A stretch of 64,000 bases of DNA from Bacteroidota bacterium (GCA_013285595.1 JABDHF010000004.1:1-64000); one strand, 5' to 3'; positions 48,592 to 60,382 are shown, numbered from the stretch's first letter. The notes: generated by a model not told the origin, from the letters alone. A program made the numbers and translations.

Positions 48592-48627
48592 GTAAACCGA
48601 CAGCCATTGCCATTGCCATTTAATTTT

Positions 48628-48655
48628 GATCCCGCTTCGGCGGGATCTTTGTTTT
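48628..48655 (+). terminator. Terminator of the DUF2795 gene
   Basis: gatcccgc-ttcg-gcgggatc followed by TTTGTTTT. Confidence 0.85.
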
Positions 48656-48784
48656 CAACGCATTCACTATTATCCCGATCTGTCGCCATAGCAGCGCTTT
48701 TCAGCATATAAAATGGCAGCTTGAGAAACGTTGCCTAGCGCTGTAAGCAGTTATATTGCTACATTTGGGTCATAATCAACGTTT

Positions 48785-49366
48785 ATGGAAAGCATAGTAG
48801 TTTTTTGCGGATCGGGAGAGGGCTACAACGAGCTTTACCGCGAAACCGCCTACCAGCTTGGCAAAACCCTGGCTGAGCAAAATATACGCGTAATATACGG
48901 CGGCGCTAAAGTGGGATTGATGGGCGCTCTTGCCGATGGCGTTTTGCAGCACGGAGGGAAGATAATAGGCGTCATCCCCTACTTCCTGAAAACAAAAGAA
49001 GTAGCACACGAAGGCCTTACAGAATTGATAACGGTAGAGACCATGCATGATCGCAAGCTGAAGATGTCTGAGCTCAGCGACGGCGTCATCACCATGCCGG
49101 GCGGCTGGGGCACTATGGAAGAAATGTTCGAGATGCTTACCTGGGGCCAATTAGGCTTGCACACAAAGCCCATAGGCCTGCTCAATGTGAACGGCTACTA
49201 CGATGCCCTGAAAGCGCTCTCCGACAATATGGTGCAGGAAGGCTTCCTCAATGAATGCGTAAACGCCACACTCCTCATGAGCGACAGCATAGAAGAGCTA
49301 ATGGAGCAAATGACCGCCTACGTAGCGCCGCCAGCCCCAAAATGGATCACCGAACAAACAACATAA
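48785..49366 (+). CDS. LOG/TIGR00730-family Rossmann-fold protein
   Basis: VVFCGSGEGYNELYRETAYQLGKTLAEQNIRVIYGGAKVGLMGALADGVL...MPGGWGTMEEMFEMLTW; PGGxGTxxE motif. Confidence 0.94.
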   Translation: MESIVVFCGSGEGYNELYRETAYQLGKTLAEQNIRVIYGGAKVGLMGALADGVLQHGGKIIGVIPYFLKTKEVAHEGLTELITVETMHDRKLKMSELSDGVITMPGGWGTMEEMFEMLTWGQLGLHTKPIGLLNVNGYYDALKALSDNMVQEGFLNECVNATLLMSDSIEELMEQMTAYVAPPAPKWITEQTT

Positions 49367-49386
49367 AAACATAAATGAAAGCATAC

Positions 49387-49421
49387 AAAAAGGGCTGGTC
49401 GAAAATCGATCAGCCCTTTTT
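49387..49421. terminator. Bidirectional terminator
   Basis: aaaaagggctggtcga-aaa-tcgatcagcccttttt. Confidence 0.85.
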
Positions 49422-49442
49422 GTTGAGTAGCTATATGCATTA

Positions 49443-50453
49443 TTACCTGTTCAGTGTCACGTTCCCTTTTTGTATAGTAGTACCGCTATTATCTTTTATA
49501 GTATAGAAGTACATACCACCCGCTAATTCTGATACATCCAGCGCATCTTTGCCCGTCAGTACTTTAGTAGCTGCCACCTGCCCGCTTGCAGATAGCAGGG
49601 TGCATGTAAGCCCAGCGCTCTGCGCACCATCAAAGAAGATAGTATTCGTTGCCGGGTTAGGGTACACTTTTATTGCATTGTTGGCAACCACATTCTTCAC
49701 AGCCTCGTGAGAAACTTGCGGCCTGCTGGTCATAGTCACATCGTCTACATACAGTATGCTGCTGTCCAGTGTCTGCGTAGCGCCCCCACTGCTTGCAAAG
49801 GTGATGCGAAATGTATCAGCTGTGCTAAGCGTGTCTGTGTAAACAACATTGGCTGTTATCTGTGTCCACGACGAGCTAGGCCCTATCAGCGCTATACCAG
49901 TACCTATTGTGCCCCCAACCCTGCTGATGGCTGTTACAGTAAGTAATGCCGTATCGTGGCCGCCAAACAAATGGGTTATCGAGTCTTTACCAGGATAGTA
50001 TTGTGTCCAGGCGCTTACTGACATCGGCCTGTCAGTAGTAAGCAGGCCGCCTAAAAAGCTGACACCGGTTATATAAGGCGCAGTAAATATAATATGCACG
50101 TTAGCCTGTGAATTGGACATAGTGCCCGCAAACAATAGAGTATCCTGGAATGTGCTCATTATTTTGGCAGAATGAGAGCCGCCATGCACATAGGTAGGGT
50201 TACTTTCTTCAAAAAGCTGCGCATGCCATGCGTCATCCGGTATTGGCGTAGGTAACAGCGCACCAAACGTTTGCCCTAACCCTATAAAAGTAGAATCTGA
50301 ACCAAACCAGCTTGCCGGGCATTGTACTCCTATTGCGGTGGAGGTCCCCGACGTATTACTGCGCCATATCTCCATATCACCACCAGGCACTGTTTGAGCA
50401 AACGATCCCATAGCTGCCGTTAATGCACAAAAAAGTAAATAGATCTTCTTCAT
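49443..50453 (-). CDS. Secreted protein with T9SS sorting domain
   Basis: MKKIYLLFCALTAAMGSFAQ...IKVYPNPATNTIFFDGAQSAGLTCTLLSASGQVA...GGMYFYTIKDNSGTTIQKGNVTLNR. Confidence 0.9.
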   Translation of the reverse strand: MKKIYLLFCALTAAMGSFAQTVPGGDMEIWRSNTSGTSTAIGVQCPASWFGSDSTFIGLGQTFGALLPTPIPDDAWHAQLFEESNPTYVHGGSHSAKIMSTFQDTLLFAGTMSNSQANVHIIFTAPYITGVSFLGGLLTTDRPMSVSAWTQYYPGKDSITHLFGGHDTALLTVTAISRVGGTIGTGIALIGPSSSWTQITANVVYTDTLSTADTFRITFASSGGATQTLDSSILYVDDVTMTSRPQVSHEAVKNVVANNAIKVYPNPATNTIFFDGAQSAGLTCTLLSASGQVAATKVLTGKDALDVSELAGGMYFYTIKDNSGTTIQKGNVTLNR

Positions 50454-50495
50454 ATTTTTTTATTTAAGGGCCTTATAAAATTATAAAGGTGCAAA

Positions 50496-50969
50496 TTACT
50501 GATTAATCTCTTTCAAACATGCCTGTATCGCATCAAAATTGGGTATTTCAGTTGCATTTTCCAGCACTTCGGCATAGCGCACAATACCTTCTTTATCAAT
50601 TACAAACGCAGAGCGCTTCGATACACCGTCCATGTCATTGAAGAAATGCTCATAAATGGCATCATATGCTGTCGATGCCGTTTTATTAAAATCACTAAGC
50701 AATGCAAAATTCAGGTTCTGCTCATGCTTATACTTATGCAATGAAAACAAGGAGTCGACCGATATTCCAAATACTTCAGCCTCTATATTATTATAAAAAG
50801 CAATATTGTCTCTCACAGAGCAAAGCTCCTTCGTACATGTGCTGGTAAATGCTAATGGGAAAAACAACAATACAACATTTTTACCCTTTTGCTCGCTAAG
50901 GGTCACTTTATTCTTATCGCTGTCGCGTAGCGTAAAGTCTGGGGCTTGCTGTCCTATCTGTATGGCCAT
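50496..50969 (-). CDS. Peroxiredoxin (AhpC/TSA family)
   Basis: QIGQQAPDFTLRDSDKNKVTLSEQKGKNVVLLFFPLAFTSTCTKELCSVRDN. Confidence 0.93.
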   Translation of the reverse strand: MAIQIGQQAPDFTLRDSDKNKVTLSEQKGKNVVLLFFPLAFTSTCTKELCSVRDNIAFYNNIEAEVFGISVDSLFSLHKYKHEQNLNFALLSDFNKTASTAYDAIYEHFFNDMDGVSKRSAFVIDKEGIVRYAEVLENATEIPNFDAIQACLKEINQ

Positions 50970-51172
50970 GTCTTTTTGGTAAAAGTAAGTGATGAAAAAT
51001 TACTGTCAAAATGAAATATATTATTGTTTATAATAAATTTTAACCTGTCAGAATAAACAAAAAAATCGGCAGATGGTCTCGCTGGCCTGCAAAATTGACC
51101 GACATTTGCCCCCCGCCGCACAATGGCATAAAATGTGACGAACAGTATTTACAAAACTTAAAATATACAATT

Positions 51173-51454
51173 ATGGCTACAAACGTAAACATTACCCCCT
51201 TGCACGACAGGGTAATCGTGAAACCCGCCGCTGCTGAAGAGAAAACTGCCGGAGGCATCATTATCCCCGACACTGCAAAAGAGAAACCGCAACGTGGCAC
51301 CGTTATGGCGGCAGGCCCTGGTAAAAAAGATGAACCAATGACCGTAAAAACAGGCGATACCATCCTTTATGGCAAGTACGCCGGCACAGAAGTATCGCTG
51401 GAAGGTGAAGACTACCTGATCATGCGCGAAAGTGATATACTGGCTGTGATCTAA
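51173..51454 (+). CDS. groES: Co-chaperonin GroES
   Basis: [53 protein letters not shown] at 51173 rather than 51095. Confidence 0.97.
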   Translation: MATNVNITPLHDRVIVKPAAAEEKTAGGIIIPDTAKEKPQRGTVMAAGPGKKDEPMTVKTGDTILYGKYAGTEVSLEGEDYLIMRESDILAVI

Positions 51455-51455
51455 A

Positions 51456-51551
51456 ACCCCAAACCCCTAAAGGGGCTCTAAAAAGTAAGACAAATACAGT
51501 AAAACAATTCCTAACAATACTCCGATGCTCCCCTTTAGGGGCCGGGGGCTT
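51456..51551. repeat. Paired inverted AACCCCTAAAGGGG repeats in the groES-groEL spacer
   Basis: ccccaaacccctaaaggggctc (51457-51478) and gctcccctttaggggccgggggct (51527-51550), mutually inverted. Confidence 0.85.
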
Positions 51552-51558
51552 AAATTAA

Positions 51559-53202
<1,644 letters not shown>

Positions 53203-53230
53203 GCTCAATAAGTTTAAGATAAAAACCAAT

Positions 53231-53256
53231 AGCCCTGGCGAATGCCGGGGCTTTTG
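53231..53256 (+). terminator. groEL terminator
   Basis: agccctggc-gaat-gccggggct followed by TTTT. Confidence 0.8.
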
Positions 53257-53500
53257 CTATTATGCCAATTGGTTTGCCCCGGCGGGGCTATCTGTTTGTA
53301 GCCCTACAAAACAAAAAACCGTTTCTTGCCCCAGCGGAGCTGCCCTACTCGTTGCTTTCGTCGCCGCCAGATCTCCACCGCTATAGCGTCTATAATACAG
53401 TACTTTACCCACGGCTCCTGATTTGTTATCAGCAACTTGGCGCAACAAACAAAATATTTTTCCATATCTTTCGTTATACTTCTAAACCATCTGCCCCTCT

Positions 53501-54886
53501 ATGAAACGCATATTACTACATTCATCCCTTGTTATCCTCCTGCTTCTATCCTTCGCATCTCAGGCCCAGGTCATTTATCATTTTGCTGGTAGCGGGGTTA
53601 ACGGCCCTAGTACCGGTTGCGAGCAGCCAGCCATATCATCCGCATTCTCTTTTGGCGACCATGCAATTTTCGCCAATGCCTGGGATACCTATGTCTGGGG
53701 CGGAGATCTTTACGTGTGCGAGAAAAACAACCACAGGGCACGGGATGTTGATAACTCCTTTGCGCTCGACTGTTATGCCGGCAGCAACACTTCGGGTTAT
53801 TCTGGCGATGGGTTGCACAGCGGTTATGCCACACTTATTTCACCACATTCCATGTTCTGGGACACTACTATTGCTACCGGTTTTATAGCAGACAGTGGTG
53901 CCCGCAATATCCGTATGGTAAACGGCCCCCGCTACATATCTACACTGGCGGGTTTCGGGGCGCCATTGACTGGTGAAACTACAGGCACAGACACAATAGG
54001 TATTGATATTGAGGGAATCACAGGCAATTATCATGGCGATCTTTATTTTACTGATCTTGTTCACCGCTCGGTTCGCCATAGAGATCCCGCTGGCATTATC
54101 ACCACTATAGCCGGCAACGGCACTGCTGCATATCCCGCCGATGGCGGTCCCGCCACTGCCGCATCTCTCCGCTACCCGTCCGATATTACTATAGATGCCT
54201 CGGGCAATATCTATTTTACTGACTCACAGCGCGTACGTATGATAAACCCTTCAGGCACCATTGCCACCATTGCAGGTTGCGATATTTCCGGGTATCTCGG
54301 CGATGGTAGTCCCGCTACAGACGCCCATATCACACCTACCGCTATCGCATTCGATCACTATGGCTGCATGCTCATAGCCTCCCCGTCAGACCATCGTGTG
54401 CTTAGGGTCAGCCCTTCCGGTACCATCTCTACCCTTGCAGGCAATGGCACTTGGACGGGTGTCACACCCGCCGATGGTACCCCCGCCACTGCAGCCCAGC
54501 TTCAATATCCTTCAGGTGTCACTGTAAATATTGTCGGCGATATCTTTATTTCGGATTCACACTCACAAATAGTCTGGCTTATTCGCTCATCTTCTGTACC
54601 CCCTCCTCCTGGTACTTCAGCTGTCACTAACGTCTATGCTACTTTCCAGCCTGTGCTCTCTCTTTACCCTAACCCTAACCCCGGCGCGTTTACACTGTTG
54701 CTTACCACACCTGCTGCTACCACTGCTCACGTCATTATCACAGATATTGCCGGGCAAAACGTCGCGGAGCAAGACATAGCGACAAACCATGTTATACCAC
54801 TCACACTTACCGCGCCGCCCGGACTCTATTTTATTACAGCTATCACCCCGGGCACAAAGCAAACTATTTCCTTTAGCATCCAGTAA
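53501..54886 (+). CDS. NHL-repeat secreted protein with T9SS sorting domain
   Basis: ITTIAGNGTAAYPADGGPATAASLRYPSDITIDASGNIYFTDSQRVRMINPSGTIATIAG; C-terminal LSLYPNPNPGAFTLLLTTPAATTAHVIITDIAGQNV. Confidence 0.9.
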   Translation: MKRILLHSSLVILLLLSFASQAQVIYHFAGSGVNGPSTGCEQPAISSAFSFGDHAIFANAWDTYVWGGDLYVCEKNNHRARDVDNSFALDCYAGSNTSGYSGDGLHSGYATLISPHSMFWDTTIATGFIADSGARNIRMVNGPRYISTLAGFGAPLTGETTGTDTIGIDIEGITGNYHGDLYFTDLVHRSVRHRDPAGIITTIAGNGTAAYPADGGPATAASLRYPSDITIDASGNIYFTDSQRVRMINPSGTIATIAGCDISGYLGDGSPATDAHITPTAIAFDHYGCMLIASPSDHRVLRVSPSGTISTLAGNGTWTGVTPADGTPATAAQLQYPSGVTVNIVGDIFISDSHSQIVWLIRSSSVPPPPGTSAVTNVYATFQPVLSLYPNPNPGAFTLLLTTPAATTAHVIITDIAGQNVAEQDIATNHVIPLTLTAPPGLYFITAITPGTKQTISFSIQ

Positions 54887-55044
54887 TCTTCGCCACCATC
54901 GCGACTTCGCCATCCACGAGAAATGCTTGCACAAAATATTAGGGAAGAGCATCTTGTTCTGCCCATAAGTCTCGGTTTGAAACCGGCATTCACTTGATTC
55001 AGCCTAATCAAGCCGGGCCATGTTGCATTATCTATAGATCACTG

Positions 55045-55655
55045 ATTCCACTTCCATTCACCATTCCTAACTTTCCTTAAAAAAGCCCTTGCATACCATC
55101 AACCACGATCCAATAAACAAATCCCTGATCCCATAGCAATAGAGCACGTGAAAAACATAGCACCCGCTCCCCCAAAAACGACCTTAACCCCAAGCCAGGC
55201 AAGCCTCTCAGATCGGAGCCGTCATTTCGCAACGGAGTGCGGCGCAGCAAACGAAGTGGAGAAATCCCCTGAGAATTGGCAATCAGCCAAATCAACGAAC
55301 TGCCTCCCAATTGCGGCAGCAATCATACAGAACACATGAAAAACACAACACCCGCTCCCCCAAAAACGACCTCAAAACCAAGTCAGGCAAGCCTTTCATT
55401 TTCCAAGCCCATACATTCCGGCTATCCGAATACGATCCCAATTCCCAAAATAATAGAGCACATGAAAAATACAGCACCCGCTCCCCCAAAAACGACCTTA
55501 AACCCAAGACAGGCAAGGTTTTCAGATCGGAGCCGTCATTTCGCAACGGAGTGCGGCGCAGCAAACGAAGTGGAGAGATCCCCTGAGAATTGGCAATCAG
55601 CCAAATCAACGAACTGCCTCCCAATTGCAGCAGCAATCATACAGAGCACATGATA
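55045..55655. repeat. Dispersed intergenic repeat array, copy 2 (three conserved cores with alternating inserts)
   Basis: Cores at about 55163-55180, 55351-55369 and 55477-55494. 55148-55339 and 55456-55651 are near-identical direct repeats of about 190-195 bp. Confidence 0.85.
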
Positions 55656-55735
55656 CTACCCCCCAAATTCCCAATAACAAATTCCTAACTCCTAACCAAT
55701 TTCATTAACTTTATATAAACAAAAACACACTGCAT

Positions 55736-56008
55736 ATGAAAAAGGGCATACAAAAATGGAGTGTATTCTTAGGCAAGTCCATGCTTTGGTCGTTACTGCT
55801 CTATGTAGCGCTCATGCTTGCCGTAAACTGGGACGATATTCACAATGCCTTTACCGGCAGGAATAAAATAACCATTGTAGCCGATACCACCACAGCATCA
55901 CAAAATACATCAGCGCAAGTGCCTGCAACAATTACACATCACGCAAGCTCCTTTAAGAAGGTCATTACATTATTCAGTGGCATATCAAAAGCCGCTACAG
56001 CATTGTAA
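55736..56008 (+). CDS. Small single-TM hypothetical protein
   Basis: MKKGIQKWSVFLGKSMLWSLLLYVALMLAVNWDDIHNAFTGRNK. Confidence 0.55.
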   Translation: MKKGIQKWSVFLGKSMLWSLLLYVALMLAVNWDDIHNAFTGRNKITIVADTTTASQNTSAQVPATITHHASSFKKVITLFSGISKAATAL

Positions 56009-56013
56009 TAAAC

Positions 56014-57765
56014 TTAGTTTAAGTGGCTCCACGCCATCCGCAGTGATGTATTGTCATTTCGCTTGTACTGCACCAGCGTAGCATACACCCCACGCTGTTC
56101 ATCAAAGTCAGCGCCCTCTATAAAGCTGCACTTATATTCATTCTTAGCAGGCTCACCCAGCAGGTAGCTCCTGGTGATCTCCTTTTTGCTGTTCATCTTG
56201 TAATAAAAGGCATTGGTCTGCTCAAAGTTGAAGACTGTATCTCTGTCTGCATTTTTTATATTCTGGTAGTTCAGCTGGTCATCGTTAAAAACTATGTACA
56301 GGTTGTTGTTATGGAAGTAAGAATTCAACGAGACAAACTGGCGTTGTGTCACTTGGTCGGGTAGGTCATCAAATAGCTTGTGCGATTGGTCTTTCTTAGC
56401 AATTTCCTCCGGCCGGTAGTAGTGCTTGTAGCTCTTCAGGTATTCAGAGTGTGGCAGCACAGTACCCCATATCTCGTTACCATCATCATCCAGCTGGGTA
56501 ATGCCGATATTCCCAAAATAAGTATTCCAGTCATACCGGACCGAATTAGCACTTGCCCTATCCGGTATATTCCTGTTCACGGGCCTGCCTCTCACGTATC
56601 GCGTCTGGCCTGCATAATTCGGGTCTCTTGGCGCCGCTGCTACTCCTGATTCCGGCTCGTCATACCGGTCATACGATTCAGACACCAGTGTTGTCAGGCC
56701 ATTGCTGTTGGTATACATCCCTAGTGGTACCCCTAAAAACACCTTCGATGTGTCTGCACTTTTTTGCAGCGCAGCTGTCGCTATATCATTTTTCACCCAG
56801 TTCATTTTAATGTCGCTATTATCTTCTTCTATTTTAAAGAACATATTGCCCAGGGCAGTTCCACGTTTTACATCTATACCAAATTTATAAAACAATTCCC
56901 TGTAGCTAAACACCAGCAGGTTCACCGTCTTTGCAAAAAGGTTATAGGTAACTTCAGAATAATCCGGCGTCACATCGGTCGATACATCCACTACCTGCTT
57001 ATATGCCTTACTACTGTCTTTAGGAATATAGTATATAGCTTCATGATGGTTATATACATCCCTCTGCGCACTCTCTCTCGATGTAGTCATATTTTCCACC
57101 AGCTTTTTCAGGTCCAGCACCACGCATATACCGTTAGGCCGCGCTTCAGCACAGGCTACATACAGGTAATCATATTTCTTCCTGTCTACGTCCAGCGGTA
57201 TCTCCTTAAGTACGTCATGCCTATTGTTATAGTAGGTAATGTGTATTTCACAATCATAAAACTGGGGTACATCTGTGCTGTATAAAATGGCATAGTTGTC
57301 TTCACCTCTATTCTTCATTACATAAAATTTCGTTCGCTTACTTATGCCCGGCGATTCCTTTACCAGTTTTTCCTCCAACAACTTACCATTCTTACCATCA
57401 AAGCGAAGCCTCACCAGGCCGAACCTGCCCAGGTGTTCCTGCTCTATAAATAGTACTGCCTCTCCGTTAATATCAAATAACCCTTTGAATTCAGAAGTCC
57501 TGAGCGTGCTTATATCCAGTACACTGCACACATGTTCCTGGTTAGCAATTCTTTTATGCAAGCTGTCAAACACTTTTATCTCCACCGGCCTGGTAGGGTC
57601 AAGATGAAAAAGAAACGTATTGCCGTTTTTCATGCATAGCACTTTGTTCCAGCCAGTTTGTTTAAACTCTATCGGGTTGCTCATTTCATAGTTGGCACCC
57701 TGCGCATAGCTGCAATATGCCATGAGCAAAAATGGCATGACGAACAATAGTGTTTTATAATTCAT
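56014..57765 (-). CDS. Secreted hypothetical protein
   Basis: Signal peptide MNYKTLLFVMPFLLMAYCSYAQ; 583-aa continuous ORF; no family recognised. Confidence 0.75.
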   Translation of the reverse strand: MNYKTLLFVMPFLLMAYCSYAQGANYEMSNPIEFKQTGWNKVLCMKNGNTFLFHLDPTRPVEIKVFDSLHKRIANQEHVCSVLDISTLRTSEFKGLFDINGEAVLFIEQEHLGRFGLVRLRFDGKNGKLLEEKLVKESPGISKRTKFYVMKNRGEDNYAILYSTDVPQFYDCEIHITYYNNRHDVLKEIPLDVDRKKYDYLYVACAEARPNGICVVLDLKKLVENMTTSRESAQRDVYNHHEAIYYIPKDSSKAYKQVVDVSTDVTPDYSEVTYNLFAKTVNLLVFSYRELFYKFGIDVKRGTALGNMFFKIEEDNSDIKMNWVKNDIATAALQKSADTSKVFLGVPLGMYTNSNGLTTLVSESYDRYDEPESGVAAAPRDPNYAGQTRYVRGRPVNRNIPDRASANSVRYDWNTYFGNIGITQLDDDGNEIWGTVLPHSEYLKSYKHYYRPEEIAKKDQSHKLFDDLPDQVTQRQFVSLNSYFHNNNLYIVFNDDQLNYQNIKNADRDTVFNFEQTNAFYYKMNSKKEITRSYLLGEPAKNEYKCSFIEGADFDEQRGVYATLVQYKRNDNTSLRMAWSHLN

Positions 57766-57845
57766 GGCTTTTTATTTTCTATATAAAATTAACGAAAAAA
57801 CAAATGCCTGATTAACTGAGATTATTGTTTAACCCAAAAAGAAAT

Positions 57846-57885
57846 ATCCGCATATTAATCCGGCAAGCCGGTTAAAAATGCGGAT
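57846..57885 (-). terminator. Stem-loop terminator of the 57922..59304 gene
   Basis: atccgcat-att-aatccggc-aa-gccggtta-aaa-atgcggat, nested inverted repeats. Confidence 0.7.
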
Positions 57886-57921
57886 AAAACTTTGTTTCTA
57901 TGGTTTAGGGTAAACTTCAAC

Positions 57922-59304
57922 TTACTTCTCAATAACAAACCGCGCCACATCATTTGCAGTGGCCGATCTTATATTCAGCATATAGAATCCTTCCGGCAAA
58001 CTTTCATCCAGGTGTATGGATGCGTTTATAATGCCGCTATGTGCTGCTGTAGTATTCTTATAGATCACTTCACCGGTTAAATTAATAACGGAGATTTCCA
58101 CACTTTCATCTATCGCTGAGTTTAGCGACCCCTTAACCGTAAAGGTTCCTTTATTTGGATTAGGGAACACCGTTACTGAACTGTTTTGGCCGCCTACCTG
58201 CTGCACGCCTACTTTATTTACCTGGTATACTTTGCGTATACGGTTATTGTTTTGGTCAGCTATATACAGATTTCCAAGTGTATCTACAGCAAGGCCTTGT
58301 GGGCCAGCCAACATGGAAGTATCAGCCAGGCCGCCATCTCCTTTATAATCGTTGAAGCTATACTGCCCTGCATATTCATTTATGCTGTCATGCGCATTGA
58401 TCTTTCTCACTTCCTGGTTATCTGATATAAAGATATTACCGAAACGATCAGCCGCTATACCAGTAGAATAGCTTATTTTGGCTGCGGTTGCAAGACCTCC
58501 ATTACCAGTATATCCGGTGGCGCCGGTGCCGGCAATAGTAGATATTATCTGGCTGCTTACATCCACTTTACGTATACGATAGTTATTCTTATCTGCTATA
58601 TATACATTCCCAAAAGTGTCTACGCATACCGCCGAAGGTAGGTTTAGCTGAGCCGTTGTGGCCGCAACATCATCCATGTTATAACCTGAAATTGTAGTTC
58701 CGGCATAAGTAGTGATCGTTCCTGTTGCGTCTACCTTACGAATGCGTCCATTGCCCATATCTGCAATAAATACATTCCCGTTTTTATCCACTGCCACAGA
58801 TGCCGGCGAGCTCAAATATGCTGCTGTAGCCGGGCCTCCGTCACCAAGGGTTGTTGCAATACCCGGGCCGGCAAAAGTGGTGATAATACCAGTAGTATTC
58901 ACTTTGCGGATAACATTATTATAATTATCGGCAATGTATAGATTGCCTGCATGATCTACGGCCACTCCGTATGGAAAGTGTAATGTAGCTGCAGTGGCTG
59001 CGGCATTATCGCCGCTATATCCTGCAGTACCATTTCCCGCTACAGTAGAAATTATACCAGCACTCGTCACCTTACGTATCCTGTTATTGCCCTCATCGGC
59101 AATGTAGAAATTTCCCTTATCATCTGCCGCAACGCCCTGGGGAGTAGATATTTTTGAGGCCGTCGCCTGGGTTGACGTTTCCGGGCCATAACCTTGAGTA
59201 CCATTACCAGCCGCGGTCTTTATGTAGTACTTTATTTGAGCGTTCGCGCTCAAACTGGTCATTAATAGTGCTGATACTAGTAGTTTGTTGAAGTTTTTGT
59301 TCAT
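57922..59304 (-). CDS. NHL-repeat secreted protein with T9SS sorting domain
   Basis: ISTPQGVAADDKGNFYIADEGNNRIRKVTSAGIISTVAGNGTAGYSGD...; C-terminal VTVFPNPNKGTFTVKGSLNSAIDESVEISVINLTGEVIY. Confidence 0.93.
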   Translation of the reverse strand: MNKNFNKLLVSALLMTSLSANAQIKYYIKTAAGNGTQGYGPETSTQATASKISTPQGVAADDKGNFYIADEGNNRIRKVTSAGIISTVAGNGTAGYSGDNAAATAATLHFPYGVAVDHAGNLYIADNYNNVIRKVNTTGIITTFAGPGIATTLGDGGPATAAYLSSPASVAVDKNGNVFIADMGNGRIRKVDATGTITTYAGTTISGYNMDDVAATTAQLNLPSAVCVDTFGNVYIADKNNYRIRKVDVSSQIISTIAGTGATGYTGNGGLATAAKISYSTGIAADRFGNIFISDNQEVRKINAHDSINEYAGQYSFNDYKGDGGLADTSMLAGPQGLAVDTLGNLYIADQNNNRIRKVYQVNKVGVQQVGGQNSSVTVFPNPNKGTFTVKGSLNSAIDESVEISVINLTGEVIYKNTTAAHSGIINASIHLDESLPEGFYMLNIRSATANDVARFVIEK

Positions 59305-59628
59305 ACGTTTTAAATTTTGGTTGTTTTAAGATGGTCAAGTTGTTTAGTTAAAATGGGCATAGCTATCTGCTTCAATTCTCTGCATAATTTAAAAATGATG
59401 TATTATAAATTCGGGTTACTACATACTTCTTTAAAAAAGAAGGACAGGGTATAGAAATACCAACCTGGCTACAGGTATAAAACTAATGTGGTACAATAAT
59501 CACCACTCGCTTTCGCGACTAAAAAAAAATAAATTTCTGTAATAAAGCAAATTTCTGTTTGGGTTTCGCCAATACTAATTGTTATAATAAAGAACTCACA
59601 AACTACTTTTATACTAAACTATGTTCAT

Positions 59629-59949
59629 CTACACAGCCTCTGCTACCAGCCCCATGTGCTCAGAACTCACCATTTGCAGAGCCAGGCTCTTTATTGATGG
59701 ATACACCAGCTCATAAACTCCTTTCTTACTCGGCGGCACGTCAGCTTCCTGCATGGCTACTATATAGATGATGGATTCAGGGATATCCAGTACCGTGCAC
59801 ACCTTCGAAATAGTTCTCTGGCTGGGACGTTTCACCCCGGTCTCTATTTGCGACAGAGACGTCTGTGAGAGTTCGCATTTTTCAGCAAGCTCGTATTGGG
59901 TTATGGAAAGTTTCTTCCTGATCGACTTAATAGCTAAACCAATGTTCAT
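59629..59949 (-). CDS. XRE-family helix-turn-helix regulator
   Basis: IGLAIKSIRKKLSITQYELAEKCELSQTSLSQIETGVKRPSQRTISKVCTVLDIPESII. Confidence 0.92.
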   Translation of the reverse strand: MNIGLAIKSIRKKLSITQYELAEKCELSQTSLSQIETGVKRPSQRTISKVCTVLDIPESIIYIVAMQEADVPPSKKGVYELVYPSIKSLALQMVSSEHMGLVAEAV

Positions 59950-60133
59950 TTGACGGTTTTTAGAGTTTTCGGATAAATGATTTGATAATTAATAAATTAC
60001 CCCATATTCATTTATCTCCGGTGCTACTCAATAAGACGGAGGTAAACTAGAAAACGTTTGGTTCCGCTGAAATTTTCCTTGCGCATAGGGTAGTTGCAGC
60101 GCTTTTTATATTGTTTATAATACCTTTGTTTCT

Positions 60134-60373
60134 GTGTCAAATAGCTTTTCAAAACAAGTAGTTTATAATAGAAAGCCTATACTGGCGGTGATAGTGCCAC
60201 AGCTTAGGAAAGACGGCATGTATTATGAAGTTAATATGAAGGGGTATCCCCGCTTTTTCATGGCCTGGTCTGAATTAGGCAGGTACGATGCAGCCAATAA
60301 CAATGAGGCGAACATACCTTACGAGCTTATTCTTGCCGTAAGCGACATGATAGAAAAGCACAAAAAGGGCTAA
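60134..60373 (+). CDS. Hypothetical 79-aa protein (GTG start)
   Basis: (M)SNSFSKQVVYNRKPILAVIVPQLRKDGMYYEVNMKGYPRFFMAWSELGRYD; preceded by TACCTTTG. Confidence 0.6.
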   Translation: MSNSFSKQVVYNRKPILAVIVPQLRKDGMYYEVNMKGYPRFFMAWSELGRYDAANNNEANIPYELILAVSDMIEKHKKG

Positions 60374-60382
60374 TGCAACCGG

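Noticed and set aside
55148-55653. ORFs on both strands within the 55-kb repeat array (FLGERVLCFSC..., MKNTAPAPPKTTLNP...)
   Set aside because: They translate the DNA repeat itself; two strands and several frames are equally open, so they are most likely non-coding.
55045-55655. CRISPR array
   Set aside because: Repeat cores of about 50-60 bp are too few and imperfect, inserts 1 and 3 are near-identical rather than unique spacers, insert lengths vary, and no cas genes are in the window.
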